Shown: positions 1 through 6,146 of the stretch, one piece after another
Layout: every line of letters begins with the position of its first letter
Numbering within the stretch: the first letter of the stretch is position 1
Source of the DNA: Fluviicola sp.
Lineage (GTDB): Bacteria > Bacteroidota > Bacteroidia > Flavobacteriales_D > Crocinitomicaceae
DNA: 12,741 bases
Direction of reading: 5' to 3'
Assembly (NCBI RefSeq): GCF_030151805.1
Contig: NZ_JASLCN010000064.1
Coordinates: 1 to 12,741, forward strand
Translations under genes and position numbers: made by a program
The notes under the pieces: generated by a model
Told to the model about the DNA's origin: nothing
What the model saw: only the letters and a program-made list of their open reading frames with translations
Databases searched by the model: none

Positions 1-1
1 A

Positions 2-460
2 GACATTTTAAAGTCCATCGGTTTGGGATCGTTTGAAGTTTCAGCCAATATCAAATCCGGGAAGAAAGTAACGATCAGCTACAACAATTCCGTTACCCGC
101 GTCATTCCTTTAGGAGAAATTACGGATTACCTCTCTAATGCTGATTTCAAACATGTAAACCCGGTTTTACTGAAGAATGCAAACCGAAACAATATTCTCA
201 TTATCACGGGAGTGGTCATGGCTAAAAACCTGAATGTAGAAATTGAAACAGATTTTAATGTGGATGCAGGAATTGTAGCTTCTTTGAACCAGGCAGCTGA
301 AGGAAAACTGGATTTCAGTTCCAAATCACAACAAACACTGAAAATGGTTTCCAATGCAAATAGTTTATTCCCTATTGCCGTGAAAGCAAGCCGCATTCAG
401 TTTGACAAAGGAATTTTCAAAGGATTGAAACTCGTTACGGACAACCGCAACTTTTTTTAA
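2..460 (+). CDS. Unknown protein, 3' part only; weakly gasdermin-like
   Basis: The reading frame is open from the left edge, so the true start lies outside the window; an internal TTG at 23 is not a convincing start. The visible 152 residues alternate short hydrophobic beta-strand stretches with polar turns and contain no Cys and no catalytic motif. Around residues 65-80 a hydrophobic strand (ILIITGVV) is followed by a charged strand. Near the C-terminus a strand reading FPIAVKASRIQFDKG precedes a short tail ending in NRNFF. This layout resembles, from memory, the end of the gasdermin pore-forming fold, where a 'vvtevl'-type strand is followed by an 'iafka..l..d.G' strand. The resemblance is weak and rests on pattern only. 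The gene converges on the Crp/Fnr gene, with 40 bp and a hairpin between the two stops. It could equally be a lineage-specific beta-rich protein of unknown role. Confidence 0.75.
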   Translation, partial: DILKSIGLGSFEVSANIKSGKKVTISYNNSVTRVIPLGEITDYLSNADFKHVNPVLLKNANRNNILIITGVVMAKNLNVEIETDFNVDAGIVASLNQAAEGKLDFSSKSQQTLKMVSNANSLFPIAVKASRIQFDKGIFKGLKLVTDNRNFF

Positions 461-472
461 GATGTCTTCAGA

Positions 473-500
473 TGGTGGCTTCGATTCCGCTCAGCCACCA
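473..500. terminator. Hairpin between convergent genes, REP-like
   Basis: A perfect 8-bp inverted repeat (TGGTGGCT at 473-480, AGCCACCA at 493-500) encloses a 12-nt loop. It lies exactly between the stop of the plus-strand gene (460) and the stop of the minus-strand Crp/Fnr gene (501-503). Position and symmetry suit a bidirectional terminator, although neither side has a clean T-run. The loop and inner arms read GGCTTCGATTCCGCTCAGCC, close to a 'TTCGACTCCGCTCAG' word that I recall as a dispersed repeat in Bacteroidota genomes. It may therefore be a REP-like element that doubles as a terminator. Confidence 0.55.
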
Positions 501-1076
501 TTAATTCTTCTTCTCCAAACGACTCAAAGTTTCTCTGGAAACTCCCAGATAATGTGCAATCATCGTTTTGGAAACCCGTTGAAAAAGCTCGGGATACTGA
601 GCCAACAACAATTCGTATTTTTCTTTTGCGGAGTTTTTAAGTAAAGATAAAACCCGCTTTTGTAAAGCCACATAGCCGCTGAATGATTTCTGTCCGAAAA
701 AAGCCATCATTGCCGGAATTTCACTCATCAGTTTTTGCTTGTTTTCAGCCGTTAGCTCCAAAACCACACAATCTTCCAAAGCCTGGATACAAGTCGTTGA
801 TTTTGTTTTGAAATGATAAGCCGGATAATCCGAAATCCACCAGTTTTCCATCGCAAACTGAATGATGTATTCTTTATCGGCTTCGTCAACCATAAACAAT
901 TTCATACAGCCTTCAACTACCAAATATTCCCGGGAAACGAGTTGATCACAAGAAAGCAGACTGGTCTTTTTGGGAACAAAAACGGGGGTAAAACAGTTGG
1001 TGATCAGTTCCAGTTCTTCTTCCGTAACGGGAACTACGCTGCCGATATGATTGCGTAAAAAAGAAGCATATTCCAT
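501..1076 (-). CDS. Crp/Fnr-family transcriptional regulator
   Basis: This 191-residue protein has a cyclic-nucleotide-binding-type beta-roll (about residues 20-115), a dimerisation helix (about 118-150) and a short helix-turn-helix that ends the protein (about 166-191). The recognition helix reads SRETLSRL, placing Arg181, Glu182 and Arg186 at the positions that in E. coli CRP (R180, E181, R185) contact TGTGA. The phosphate-binding cassette of CRP (GE...RS/T) is not visible; residues 78-97 have instead the NWWISDYPAYHF character common in Bacteroidota members, so cAMP binding is not expected. Five cysteines (28, 43, 57, 96, 103) are present, but there is no Fnr-style N-terminal Fe-S cluster. 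It is the last gene of a minus-strand cluster of redox enzymes, 53 bp after the DJ-1 gene. A matching palindrome upstream of the first gene suggests it controls the cluster, including itself. The start ATG at 1076 gives full domain length. The ligand is unknown. Confidence 0.93.
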   Translation of the reverse strand: MEYASFLRNHIGSVVPVTEEELELITNCFTPVFVPKKTSLLSCDQLVSREYLVVEGCMKLFMVDEADKEYIIQFAMENWWISDYPAYHFKTKSTTCIQALEDCVVLELTAENKQKLMSEIPAMMAFFGQKSFSGYVALQKRVLSLLKNSAKEKYELLLAQYPELFQRVSKTMIAHYLGVSRETLSRLEKKN

Positions 1077-1129
1077 TTCATAAAAATACGAAAGAAATAT
1101 GCTTCAGGAATTTCGATAAGGGAAAAATA

Positions 1130-1888
1130 CTATTTTGCCAGGGCCTTTTTAATCGCTTCTCCGACACCTTTCGCAGATTGCGGATTTTGCCCGGTAATCA
1201 AACGTCCGTCTACCGTAACGTGTTCACTCCACGGAGCTGATTTCTCATACATTCCGCCTTGTTTCTTCAGTTGGTCTTCCAAAAGGAACGGAACCACATG
1301 GGTCAGTTTTACCAACTCTTCTTCTTCATTGGAAAATCCGTTCACTTTCTTTCCCGAAATCAGGTAAGTGCCGTTGCTCAACTGGATATTCACCAGCCCG
1401 GCAGGACCGTGACACACAGCAGCTACAATTCCGTTGTTCTCATAAATTTTCGCTGCGATTTGTGCAATTTCAGCATTATCGGGCAAATCCCACATCGCTC
1501 CGTGTCCTCCCGCATAAAAGATTCCCGCATACGCTTCCGGCTTTACTTCGGAAGGTTTCATCGTATGGGTGATTTTCTGATGATACTGTTCATTCTCCCA
1601 GAATTCTTTGTTTTCCGCATCAGACAGATCGAAACCGTCAACCGGAGGATTTCCGCCTTTCGGACTCACAAAATCAATTTCATAACCTGCTTCGGTCAAT
1701 ACTTTCCACGCATGGGAAACTTCTGCCAGGTAATATCCCGTTTTTTCTCCTGTACTTCCTTTCGTATCGTGGCTCGTCACCACAAATAAAATTTTTGTTT
1801 TCATACGCTTGTTCGTTTGTTGTGCAAATCCGGTATTTCCTAAACTCAAAAGGAAAATGGCTGCTATTAATTGACTGATTCTTTTCAT
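1130..1888 (-). CDS. DJ-1/PfpI-family protein with signal peptide
   Basis: This 252-residue protein belongs to the class I glutamine-amidotransferase-like DJ-1/PfpI superfamily, closest in style to Hsp31/HchA-type proteins. The nucleophile elbow AAVCHGPAG gives Cys159-His160, GGHGAMWDLP lies at about 127-136, and Glu56 in GYYLAE is a likely third active-site residue. Family members act as glyoxalase III (methylglyoxal to lactate), deglycase-type or chaperone proteins; the substrate cannot be read here. The first 22 residues (KR, then a hydrophobic stretch ending in GFAQ) look like a Sec signal peptide, which would place the enzyme in the periplasm. A second Met at residue 29 (MKTKILF) sits exactly where cytoplasmic homologues begin, so a shorter cytosolic form is possible. 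It starts 13 bp after the Old Yellow Enzyme 1 stop and is probably co-transcribed with it. Confidence 0.92.
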   Translation of the reverse strand: MKRISQLIAAIFLLSLGNTGFAQQTNKRMKTKILFVVTSHDTKGSTGEKTGYYLAEVSHAWKVLTEAGYEIDFVSPKGGNPPVDGFDLSDAENKEFWENEQYHQKITHTMKPSEVKPEAYAGIFYAGGHGAMWDLPDNAEIAQIAAKIYENNGIVAAVCHGPAGLVNIQLSNGTYLISGKKVNGFSNEEEELVKLTHVVPFLLEDQLKKQGGMYEKSAPWSEHVTVDGRLITGQNPQSAKGVGEAIKKALAK

Positions 1889-1901
1889 CTTTTTTTGTTT
1901 T

Positions 1902-3014
1902 TCAGCTTGCTAAAACAGATTCCGGATACGTTTTCCAGTTTGTATACCCATCCAGCGTTAAACCGTAATGTAATTCTCTTTTGGGAAGCGTTAAAGGCCA
2001 GTTGTTTATCAAGCGCTCCACCAAATCCGGGTTTGCAATAAAATCTTCTCCGAAAGCAGCCAGGTCAATCATTCCCGCTTCAACCAATGCTTCTGCTTTT
2101 TGACGGTTCATTCCTCCTGCTAAAATGATTGTTCCGGTAAACCAACTTCTGAATCGCTCCAAAAAACCATCAGGAATCGCAAAACTTCCCCGCGATTTTT
2201 GATCCATCAAATGAATGTACGCAATCTTTCTTTGAGCTAATTCTGCCGCCAGGTAACGGTAAGTTTCTTCAATCTCATCGTAATGCGGTAATTCATGCAA
2301 ACCACCATAAGGAGTTAAACGAATTGCGACCTTCTCTGCCCCGATTGCTTCAATACAAGCATCAATCGCTTCTAATAAAAAGCGGGAACGATTTTCAATA
2401 CTTCCACCGTATTGATCCGTCCGGTTATTGGTATGCGGATTCAAAAACTGTTCGATCAGGTAACCGTTTGCTCCGTGCAATTCAATTCCGTCAAAACCGG
2501 CTTCAACAGCATTTTTGGCTGCCAGTTGAAAGTCTTTCACCACTTGAGCAATTTCTCCTGTTTCCAGCGCTCTTGGTTTGGAACAGGTCACAAACCCCTC
2601 CTGTCCGTTTTCATTCCATCCCCAGGCAAATGATTTCTCTGCCTGAATAGCTGAAGGTGCAACCGGAGCTTGATTACCAGGTTGAATGGAAGTATGCGAA
2701 ACTCTTCCCACATGCCAAAGCTGCGCAAAAATGACCGTTCCTTCTTCGTGAACAGCTTTTGTGACCAATTTCCATCCTTCAACCTGTTCTTTTGTATAAA
2801 GTCCGGGAATGTGAAGAACTCCTTTTGCCGTTTCGGAAATTGCTGTTCCTTCTGTCACAATCAAGCCTGCGCCGGAGCGCTGCTGATAATACAAGGCATT
2901 ATTCTCGTTTGGAATTCCATCTGCATTTCTCGCTCTTGTCATCGGAGCCATTGCAATCCGGTTTTTCAGATGCAGATTTCCTAAAACTGCCGGCTCAAAA
3001 ATAGTTGTATCCAT
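1902..3014 (-). CDS. Old Yellow Enzyme-type alkene reductase (copy 1)
   Basis: This 370-residue FMN-dependent NADH:flavin oxidoreductase has the (beta/alpha)8 barrel of the NemA/morphinone reductase branch. It would reduce the C=C bond of activated alkenes (enals, enones, maleimides) or nitro compounds using NAD(P)H. Visible active-site residues are Thr26 in APMTRAR, Gln98 in AQLWHVGR, the substrate-binding pair His180/Asn183 in HGAN, the proton donor Tyr185 and Arg232. One departure stands out: the late FMN-phosphate motif, normally GRxFIANPDL, reads GEDFIANPDL, so Glu323 replaces the usual Arg. The C-terminal LTLDGYTNWKTYP also differs from the usual GYTDYP. It starts 3 bp after the aldo/keto reductase stop, indicating an operon. 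It is a diverged paralogue of the gene at 4113-5225. FMN binding may be weaker or different; activity is not certain. Confidence 0.94.
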   Translation of the reverse strand: MDTTIFEPAVLGNLHLKNRIAMAPMTRARNADGIPNENNALYYQQRSGAGLIVTEGTAISETAKGVLHIPGLYTKEQVEGWKLVTKAVHEEGTVIFAQLWHVGRVSHTSIQPGNQAPVAPSAIQAEKSFAWGWNENGQEGFVTCSKPRALETGEIAQVVKDFQLAAKNAVEAGFDGIELHGANGYLIEQFLNPHTNNRTDQYGGSIENRSRFLLEAIDACIEAIGAEKVAIRLTPYGGLHELPHYDEIEETYRYLAAELAQRKIAYIHLMDQKSRGSFAIPDGFLERFRSWFTGTIILAGGMNRQKAEALVEAGMIDLAAFGEDFIANPDLVERLINNWPLTLPKRELHYGLTLDGYTNWKTYPESVLAS

Positions 3015-3017
3015 CTC

Positions 3018-3992
3018 TTAGTTTTTGATAAAATCTCGCATTTCATTCCATTCCGAATCAGATAATTGCACTTGCAAAGACTGCGCATTGTGAATTGCCT
3101 GCTCCGCATTTCTTGCACCACCCAAAACGGTTGTAATTCCGCGCTGATTCATGGTCCAGGCCAATACCAACTGTGCTACACTGCAATTTTTCGTTCCTGC
3201 CAGATCATTTAATGCCTGCAACAAGCGATTCAGATTTTCCGAATCAAACTGTTGGAAATACCCGTTCCGGTGATCGTCTGAGCTCAATTTTCCGGTTCCG
3301 TTGGAGTATTTACCGGTAAGCAAACCTCTTTCCAAAGGACTGTAAGCAATAATCCCGATTTGGTTTTCAATTGCAAAAGGCAGCAATTCTTCTTCAATAC
3401 TTCTGTTCAGCATACTGTACGGAACCTGGTTCGAATGGAGAACCGTTGTTTTCAAGCCCTCTTCCAATTGTGCACGGTCATAATTCGAAACCCCGATTGC
3501 TCTTACTTTACCAGCTTTCATCAATTGCTCCATGGCTTCCATCGTTTCAGAAATCGGAGTTTCCACATCCGGCCAGTGCAATTGAATCAAATCAATATAA
3601 TCTGTTTGAAGTCGTTTCAAACTATTTTCTACTTCGCGAATCACATTCTCTTTGCGTCCGTTTTTATAGATCGGAACGGTTTTTCCGTCAATTTGTGCAT
3701 CAAAAGCTACCGTTCCTTTTACGTCTTGTTCCCAAACCAATCCGAATTTGGTGAGAATTTCCACTTTGGAGCGATCCACTCCTTTCAATGCTTCACCGAT
3801 AACTTCTTCACTCAAACCTACTCCGTAAAACGGAGCTGTATCAATGGATGTTACTCCATGTTGAATCGATTCCCTGATCGCTTCAATCGAATCTTTTTTG
3901 TCATTTCCTCCCCACATCAGTCCGCCTATCGCGAAAGTTCCCAATGTCAAAGGAGAAATCATTAATTCACTTTTTCCCAGTTGTCTTTTCAT
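3018..3992 (-). CDS. Aldo/keto reductase
   Basis: This 324-residue protein spans a full AKR (beta/alpha)8 barrel and should reduce aldehydes or ketones with NADPH in the cytosol. The catalytic tetrad is complete: Asp51 and Tyr56 in IDTAPFYGVGLSE, Lys82 in ILTKFG and His139 in IQLHWPD. The family signature GKVRAIGVSNYD (about 161-172), the SPLERGLLTGK segment (about 218-228) and the NADPH-binding GGARNAEQ near the C-terminus are all present. The overall style matches the YajO/perakine-reductase-like group that acts on a wide range of carbonyls; the true substrate is unknown. The start ATG at 3992 follows a long AT-rich leader carrying an eight-copy 7-bp repeat array, so expression of this and the downstream genes could depend on that leader. 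Old Yellow Enzyme 1 follows after 3 bp. Confidence 0.95.
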   Translation of the reverse strand: MKRQLGKSELMISPLTLGTFAIGGLMWGGNDKKDSIEAIRESIQHGVTSIDTAPFYGVGLSEEVIGEALKGVDRSKVEILTKFGLVWEQDVKGTVAFDAQIDGKTVPIYKNGRKENVIREVENSLKRLQTDYIDLIQLHWPDVETPISETMEAMEQLMKAGKVRAIGVSNYDRAQLEEGLKTTVLHSNQVPYSMLNRSIEEELLPFAIENQIGIIAYSPLERGLLTGKYSNGTGKLSSDDHRNGYFQQFDSENLNRLLQALNDLAGTKNCSVAQLVLAWTMNQRGITTVLGGARNAEQAIHNAQSLQVQLSDSEWNEMRDFIKN

Positions 3993-4043
3993 TCGGTCGT
4001 TTGTTTGTTATTTCTAATTAAAAAATGTTTAAAAAGTTCAATC

Positions 4044-4103
4044 ATTCGTAATTCGTAATTCGTAATTCGTAATTCGTAATTCGTAATTCGTAATTCGTAA
4101 TTC
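4044..4103. repeat. Heptanucleotide tandem array, 8 copies of ATTCGTA
   Basis: Eight perfect, uninterrupted copies of ATTCGTA (4044-4099) are followed by a partial ATTC. On the coding strand of the flanking genes the unit reads TACGAAT. The array fills half of the 120-bp gap between Old Yellow Enzyme 2 and the aldo/keto reductase, starting 9 bp after the former's stop and ending about 50 bp before the latter's start. Perfect short tandem copies are prone to slippage, so copy number may vary between strains. The same word recurs once at each end of the spacer at 10690-10886. Confidence 0.97.
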
Positions 4104-4112
4104 ATTAAAAAA

Positions 4113-5225
4113 TCAATTAACCAATTCTTTCGCAAGTGGATAATCCGTATAACCTGCTGCCCCGCCACCAAAGAACTTCGCTTTATTCGGTTCATTCAGG
4201 GGTAAATCGTGTTCCAACCGGAAAGGTAAATCCGGATTCGCAATAAATGGTCGTCCAAAACCGATCAAATCCGCCCAACCGTTTTGCAACGCTTCTTCTG
4301 CGCGTTCTTTGGTATATTTCCCGGAATAAATCAAGGTTCCTTTAAAAACTTCGCGGTATGCTTCCTTGAACGAAACGGGCATCACCGGAGCATTTTCCCA
4401 ATCGGCTTCCGCAATGTGAATATAAGCCACTCCGATTTCATTCAACAATTTCGCTGCTGCAATGTATGTTTCTTCCGGATTATCGTCCATCGCTCCCATC
4501 AAAGTTGTCAGCGGCGCTTGTCTCACTCCTACTCGTTCAGCACCGATTGCTTCTGAAACCGCTGTAGCAACTTCTTTCAGAAAACGCAGCCTGTTTTCCA
4601 GGCTTCCGCCATATTCATCCGTGCGGAGATTGGTCTGCGAATCGATAAATTGTTCGATCAGATAACCATTCGCTCCATGTAATTCTATTCCGTCAAACCC
4701 GGCTTCCATAGCATTTTTAGCAGCCTGAGCATACTCTTTCACGATTTGTTGAATCTCCGGAACGGTTAAAGCTCTTGGCATCGAATGCTGCACCATTTCA
4801 CCTGCTCCTGACGAAGCATCTTTTCCGTCTTTTGCAAGGAAAACACTCACACCTTCCGCCAGAATAGCCGACGGTGAAACGGGAGCTTGTCCGTTTTCCT
4901 GTAAGGAAGTATGCGAAACTCTTCCCACATGCCACAATTGTGCGAACATTTTTCCGCCTTTTTGATGAACAGCATCCGTCACCTTTTTCCAGCCTGCAAT
5001 CTGATCTGCGGTAAAAATTCCGGGAGTCCAGGCATAACCTTGTCCCTGTCTGCTGATTTGTGTTCCTTCTGAAATGATTAATCCGGCCGAAGCACGCTGC
5101 GCATAATATTCAGCCATCAAATCTGTTGCTATTTCACCTTTTGCAGATCGTGAACGCGTCATTGGAGGCATTACGATCCGGTTCTTTAATTCAAGTCTTT
5201 TTAATTGATAATTTTCGAATAGCAT
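4113..5225 (-). CDS. Old Yellow Enzyme-type alkene reductase (copy 2), NemA-like
   Basis: This 370-residue FMN enzyme has the textbook NemA/xenobiotic-reductase motif set: Thr23 in PPMTRSR, AQLWHVGRVSH (about 95-105), His183/Asn186 in HGAN, proton donor Tyr188, Arg235 and the phosphate-binding GRPFIANPDL with Arg325. It should reduce alpha,beta-unsaturated carbonyls, maleimides or nitro compounds. The C-terminal GYTDYP is also canonical. It is the promoter-proximal gene of the minus-strand cluster. Its start ATG at 5223-5225 is followed immediately by the family's N-terminal NRIVMPPMTRSR block, so the start is well placed. A perfect TGTGA-N6-TCACA palindrome lies 51 bp upstream of the start codon. 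A 120-bp spacer with a tandem repeat separates it from the next gene, so it may be partly uncoupled from the rest of the operon. Confidence 0.95.
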   Translation of the reverse strand: MLFENYQLKRLELKNRIVMPPMTRSRSAKGEIATDLMAEYYAQRASAGLIISEGTQISRQGQGYAWTPGIFTADQIAGWKKVTDAVHQKGGKMFAQLWHVGRVSHTSLQENGQAPVSPSAILAEGVSVFLAKDGKDASSGAGEMVQHSMPRALTVPEIQQIVKEYAQAAKNAMEAGFDGIELHGANGYLIEQFIDSQTNLRTDEYGGSLENRLRFLKEVATAVSEAIGAERVGVRQAPLTTLMGAMDDNPEETYIAAAKLLNEIGVAYIHIAEADWENAPVMPVSFKEAYREVFKGTLIYSGKYTKERAEEALQNGWADLIGFGRPFIANPDLPFRLEHDLPLNEPNKAKFFGGGAAGYTDYPLAKELVN

Positions 5226-5245
5226 TGCTTGTCATTTTGTTGGAA

Positions 5246-5253
5246 CAAAGTTG
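5246..5253 (-). promoter_or_regulatory. Possible -7 box for the OYE2 operon
   Basis: On the minus strand this reads CAACTTTG, one mismatch from the Bacteroidota -7 element TAnnTTTG. It would put the transcription start about 15 nt before the OYE2 ATG. No TTG lies at the usual -33 distance; instead the TGTGA palindrome is centred near -43 from that start, the spacing of a class II CRP-type activator site. A competing box (TACTTTTC, minus strand, 5267-5274) would put the palindrome in the core promoter and imply repression. Confidence 0.3.
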
Positions 5254-5275
5254 ACGCGAATTGATGGAAAAGTAC

Positions 5276-5291
5276 TGTGATGTATGTCACA
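5276..5291. promoter_or_regulatory. CRP-type operator palindrome TGTGA-N6-TCACA
   Basis: The sequence TGTGATGTATGTCACA has perfect, correctly spaced CRP half-sites. I noticed no other perfect copy in the window. It lies in the 189-bp divergent spacer between OYE2 (minus) and the DUF4287 gene (plus), 51 bp from the OYE2 start and 123 bp from the other. The Crp/Fnr protein at the end of the OYE operon has the matching Arg-Glu...Arg recognition residues, so it is the obvious candidate binder. The site is seen; the protein-DNA pairing is inferred. Confidence 0.7.
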
Positions 5292-5382
5292 ACTTTCTTC
5301 TTCAAATTGTTAAGGAATCTAAAAGTGGAAATGCTCAAATTCATCATTAAAGACGAATGAATCACCGAACGCTGATTTTTCC

Positions 5383-5390
5383 TACTTTTA
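5383..5390 (+). promoter_or_regulatory. Possible -7 box for the DUF4287 operon
   Basis: CCTACTTTTA contains TACTTTTA, one mismatch from TAnnTTTG, 24 bp before the ATG at 5415. The same CCTACTTTTA string occurs in front of the metallo-hydrolase gene (11965-11974). No good TTG is present about 19 bp upstream, so the call is tentative. Confidence 0.35.
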
Positions 5391-5414
5391 ATTGAAACTT
5401 AAAGCGTGATTATT

Positions 5415-5633
5415 ATGTCATTTCAAGCATATTTAGATAATATTCAGACCAAAACAGGAAAAACTCCCGAAGATTTTCAGCAAATAGCACACGAAAAAGG
5501 CCTACTCAAAGACGGAAAAATACCCACAGATGTAAAAGCAGGACAAATTGTTTCCTGGCTCAAAGAAGATTTTGACCTGGGACACGGTCATGCAATGGCT
5601 GTTTACGCTTATTTTACCGGAAAACGATCTTAA
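5415..5633 (+). CDS. Small DUF4287-type protein
   Basis: This 72-residue protein starts MSFQAYLDNIQTKTGKTPEDF and contains the conserved blocks KAGQIVSWLKEDFDLGHGHAM and VYAYF, which I recognise as the DUF4287 family. No enzymatic role is established for the family; the short helical layout is usually found alone or fused to other small domains. The ATG at 5415 is preferred over an in-frame GTG at 5406, because family members begin directly with MSFQAYL. It is the first gene of a tightly spaced plus-strand run, with the cupin gene starting 12 bp downstream, and it diverges from the OYE operon. Confidence 0.85.
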   Translation: MSFQAYLDNIQTKTGKTPEDFQQIAHEKGLLKDGKIPTDVKAGQIVSWLKEDFDLGHGHAMAVYAYFTGKRS

Positions 5634-5645
5634 CAATACCGATTC

Positions 5646-6143
5646 ATGGACGAAACAAAATCAGTTCGCATTTCAAACAACACCTCTTCTGAAGCGATTG
5701 CTATCGGCGCATCGGCTTACAGCATTTTACTCGACGGACAACATTCAGACGGGCAGCTGGCAATTGTTGAAATGCTCGTTCCGCCAAATGCGGGACCCGT
5801 TCCTCATGAACACAAAGGTTTCCAGGAATGTTTTTATGTACTGGAAGGAGCAGTTGAAATGAAAACGAAAGAGCACACCATTCCTGCCAAACAGGGAGAT
5901 TTGATTCATATTCCTTTGGACGGACCGGTTCATTGCTTCAAAAACACGTCTTCAATCAACGCACGACTGTTGTGCATTGTTGTTCCTTCCGGTTTGGATG
6001 CTTTTTTCCGGGAAGTTGGGCGCGAAATTCCCGTTGGAACAATGCCTGAAGTTCTTCCTCCGAATCCGGAGCAGCAGGAATTCATTAATCAAACAGCAGA
6101 AAAGTATGGTCAGAAGTTGTTTCCGAAAGATTATCTGGATTAA
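5646..6143 (+). CDS. Cupin-domain protein
   Basis: This 165-residue single-domain cupin carries both motifs. Motif 1, PVPHEHKGFQECFYVLEG (about 51-68), supplies metal ligands His54, His56 and Glu61. Motif 2, GDLIHIPLDGPVHCFKN (about 84-100), supplies His96. A complete 3-His/1-Glu set predicts a bound divalent metal such as Fe, Mn or Ni. The arrangement resembles quercetinase-like or small dioxygenase/isomerase cupins, but the substrate cannot be deduced. The roughly 45-residue tail after the barrel ends in FPKDYLD and is typical of this subgroup in my memory. No signal peptide is seen, so it is cytosolic. The next gene starts 3 bp after its stop, so co-transcription is very likely. Confidence 0.92.
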   Translation: MDETKSVRISNNTSSEAIAIGASAYSILLDGQHSDGQLAIVEMLVPPNAGPVPHEHKGFQECFYVLEGAVEMKTKEHTIPAKQGDLIHIPLDGPVHCFKNTSSINARLLCIVVPSGLDAFFREVGREIPVGTMPEVLPPNPEQQEFINQTAEKYGQKLFPKDYLD

Positions 6144-6146
6144 GCC

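Noticed and set aside
462..644. Small plus-strand gene downstream of the partial gene
   Set aside because: It overlaps the intergenic hairpin and the antisense of the Crp/Fnr 3' end, and its translation has no coherent character.
1259..1789. 176-codon plus-strand frame antisense to the DJ-1 gene
   Set aside because: It is opposite a clearly coding gene, shows no family motif and has no promoter-like signal.
2581..2875. Further TCACA words as extra CRP-type sites
   Set aside because: They are single half-sites inside the Old Yellow Enzyme 1 coding sequence with no paired TGTGA at the right spacing.
3360..3965. 201-codon plus-strand frame antisense to the aldo/keto reductase
   Set aside because: It lies wholly opposite a gene with a complete catalytic tetrad, has no recognisable domain and its composition looks like an antisense shadow.
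4044..4103. CRISPR array
   Set aside because: The units are 7 bp with no spacers between them and there are no cas genes; this is a microsatellite-like tandem repeat.
3989..4195. Minus-strand reading frame with repeated NYELRIT residues
   Set aside because: It is simply the translated heptamer array plus the out-of-frame end of Old Yellow Enzyme 2; such periodic peptides are artefacts of the DNA repeat.
5406..5414. GTG at 5406 as start of the DUF4287 gene
   Set aside because: The ATG at 5415 begins the family's conserved MSFQAYL N-terminus, so the longer form is unlikely.
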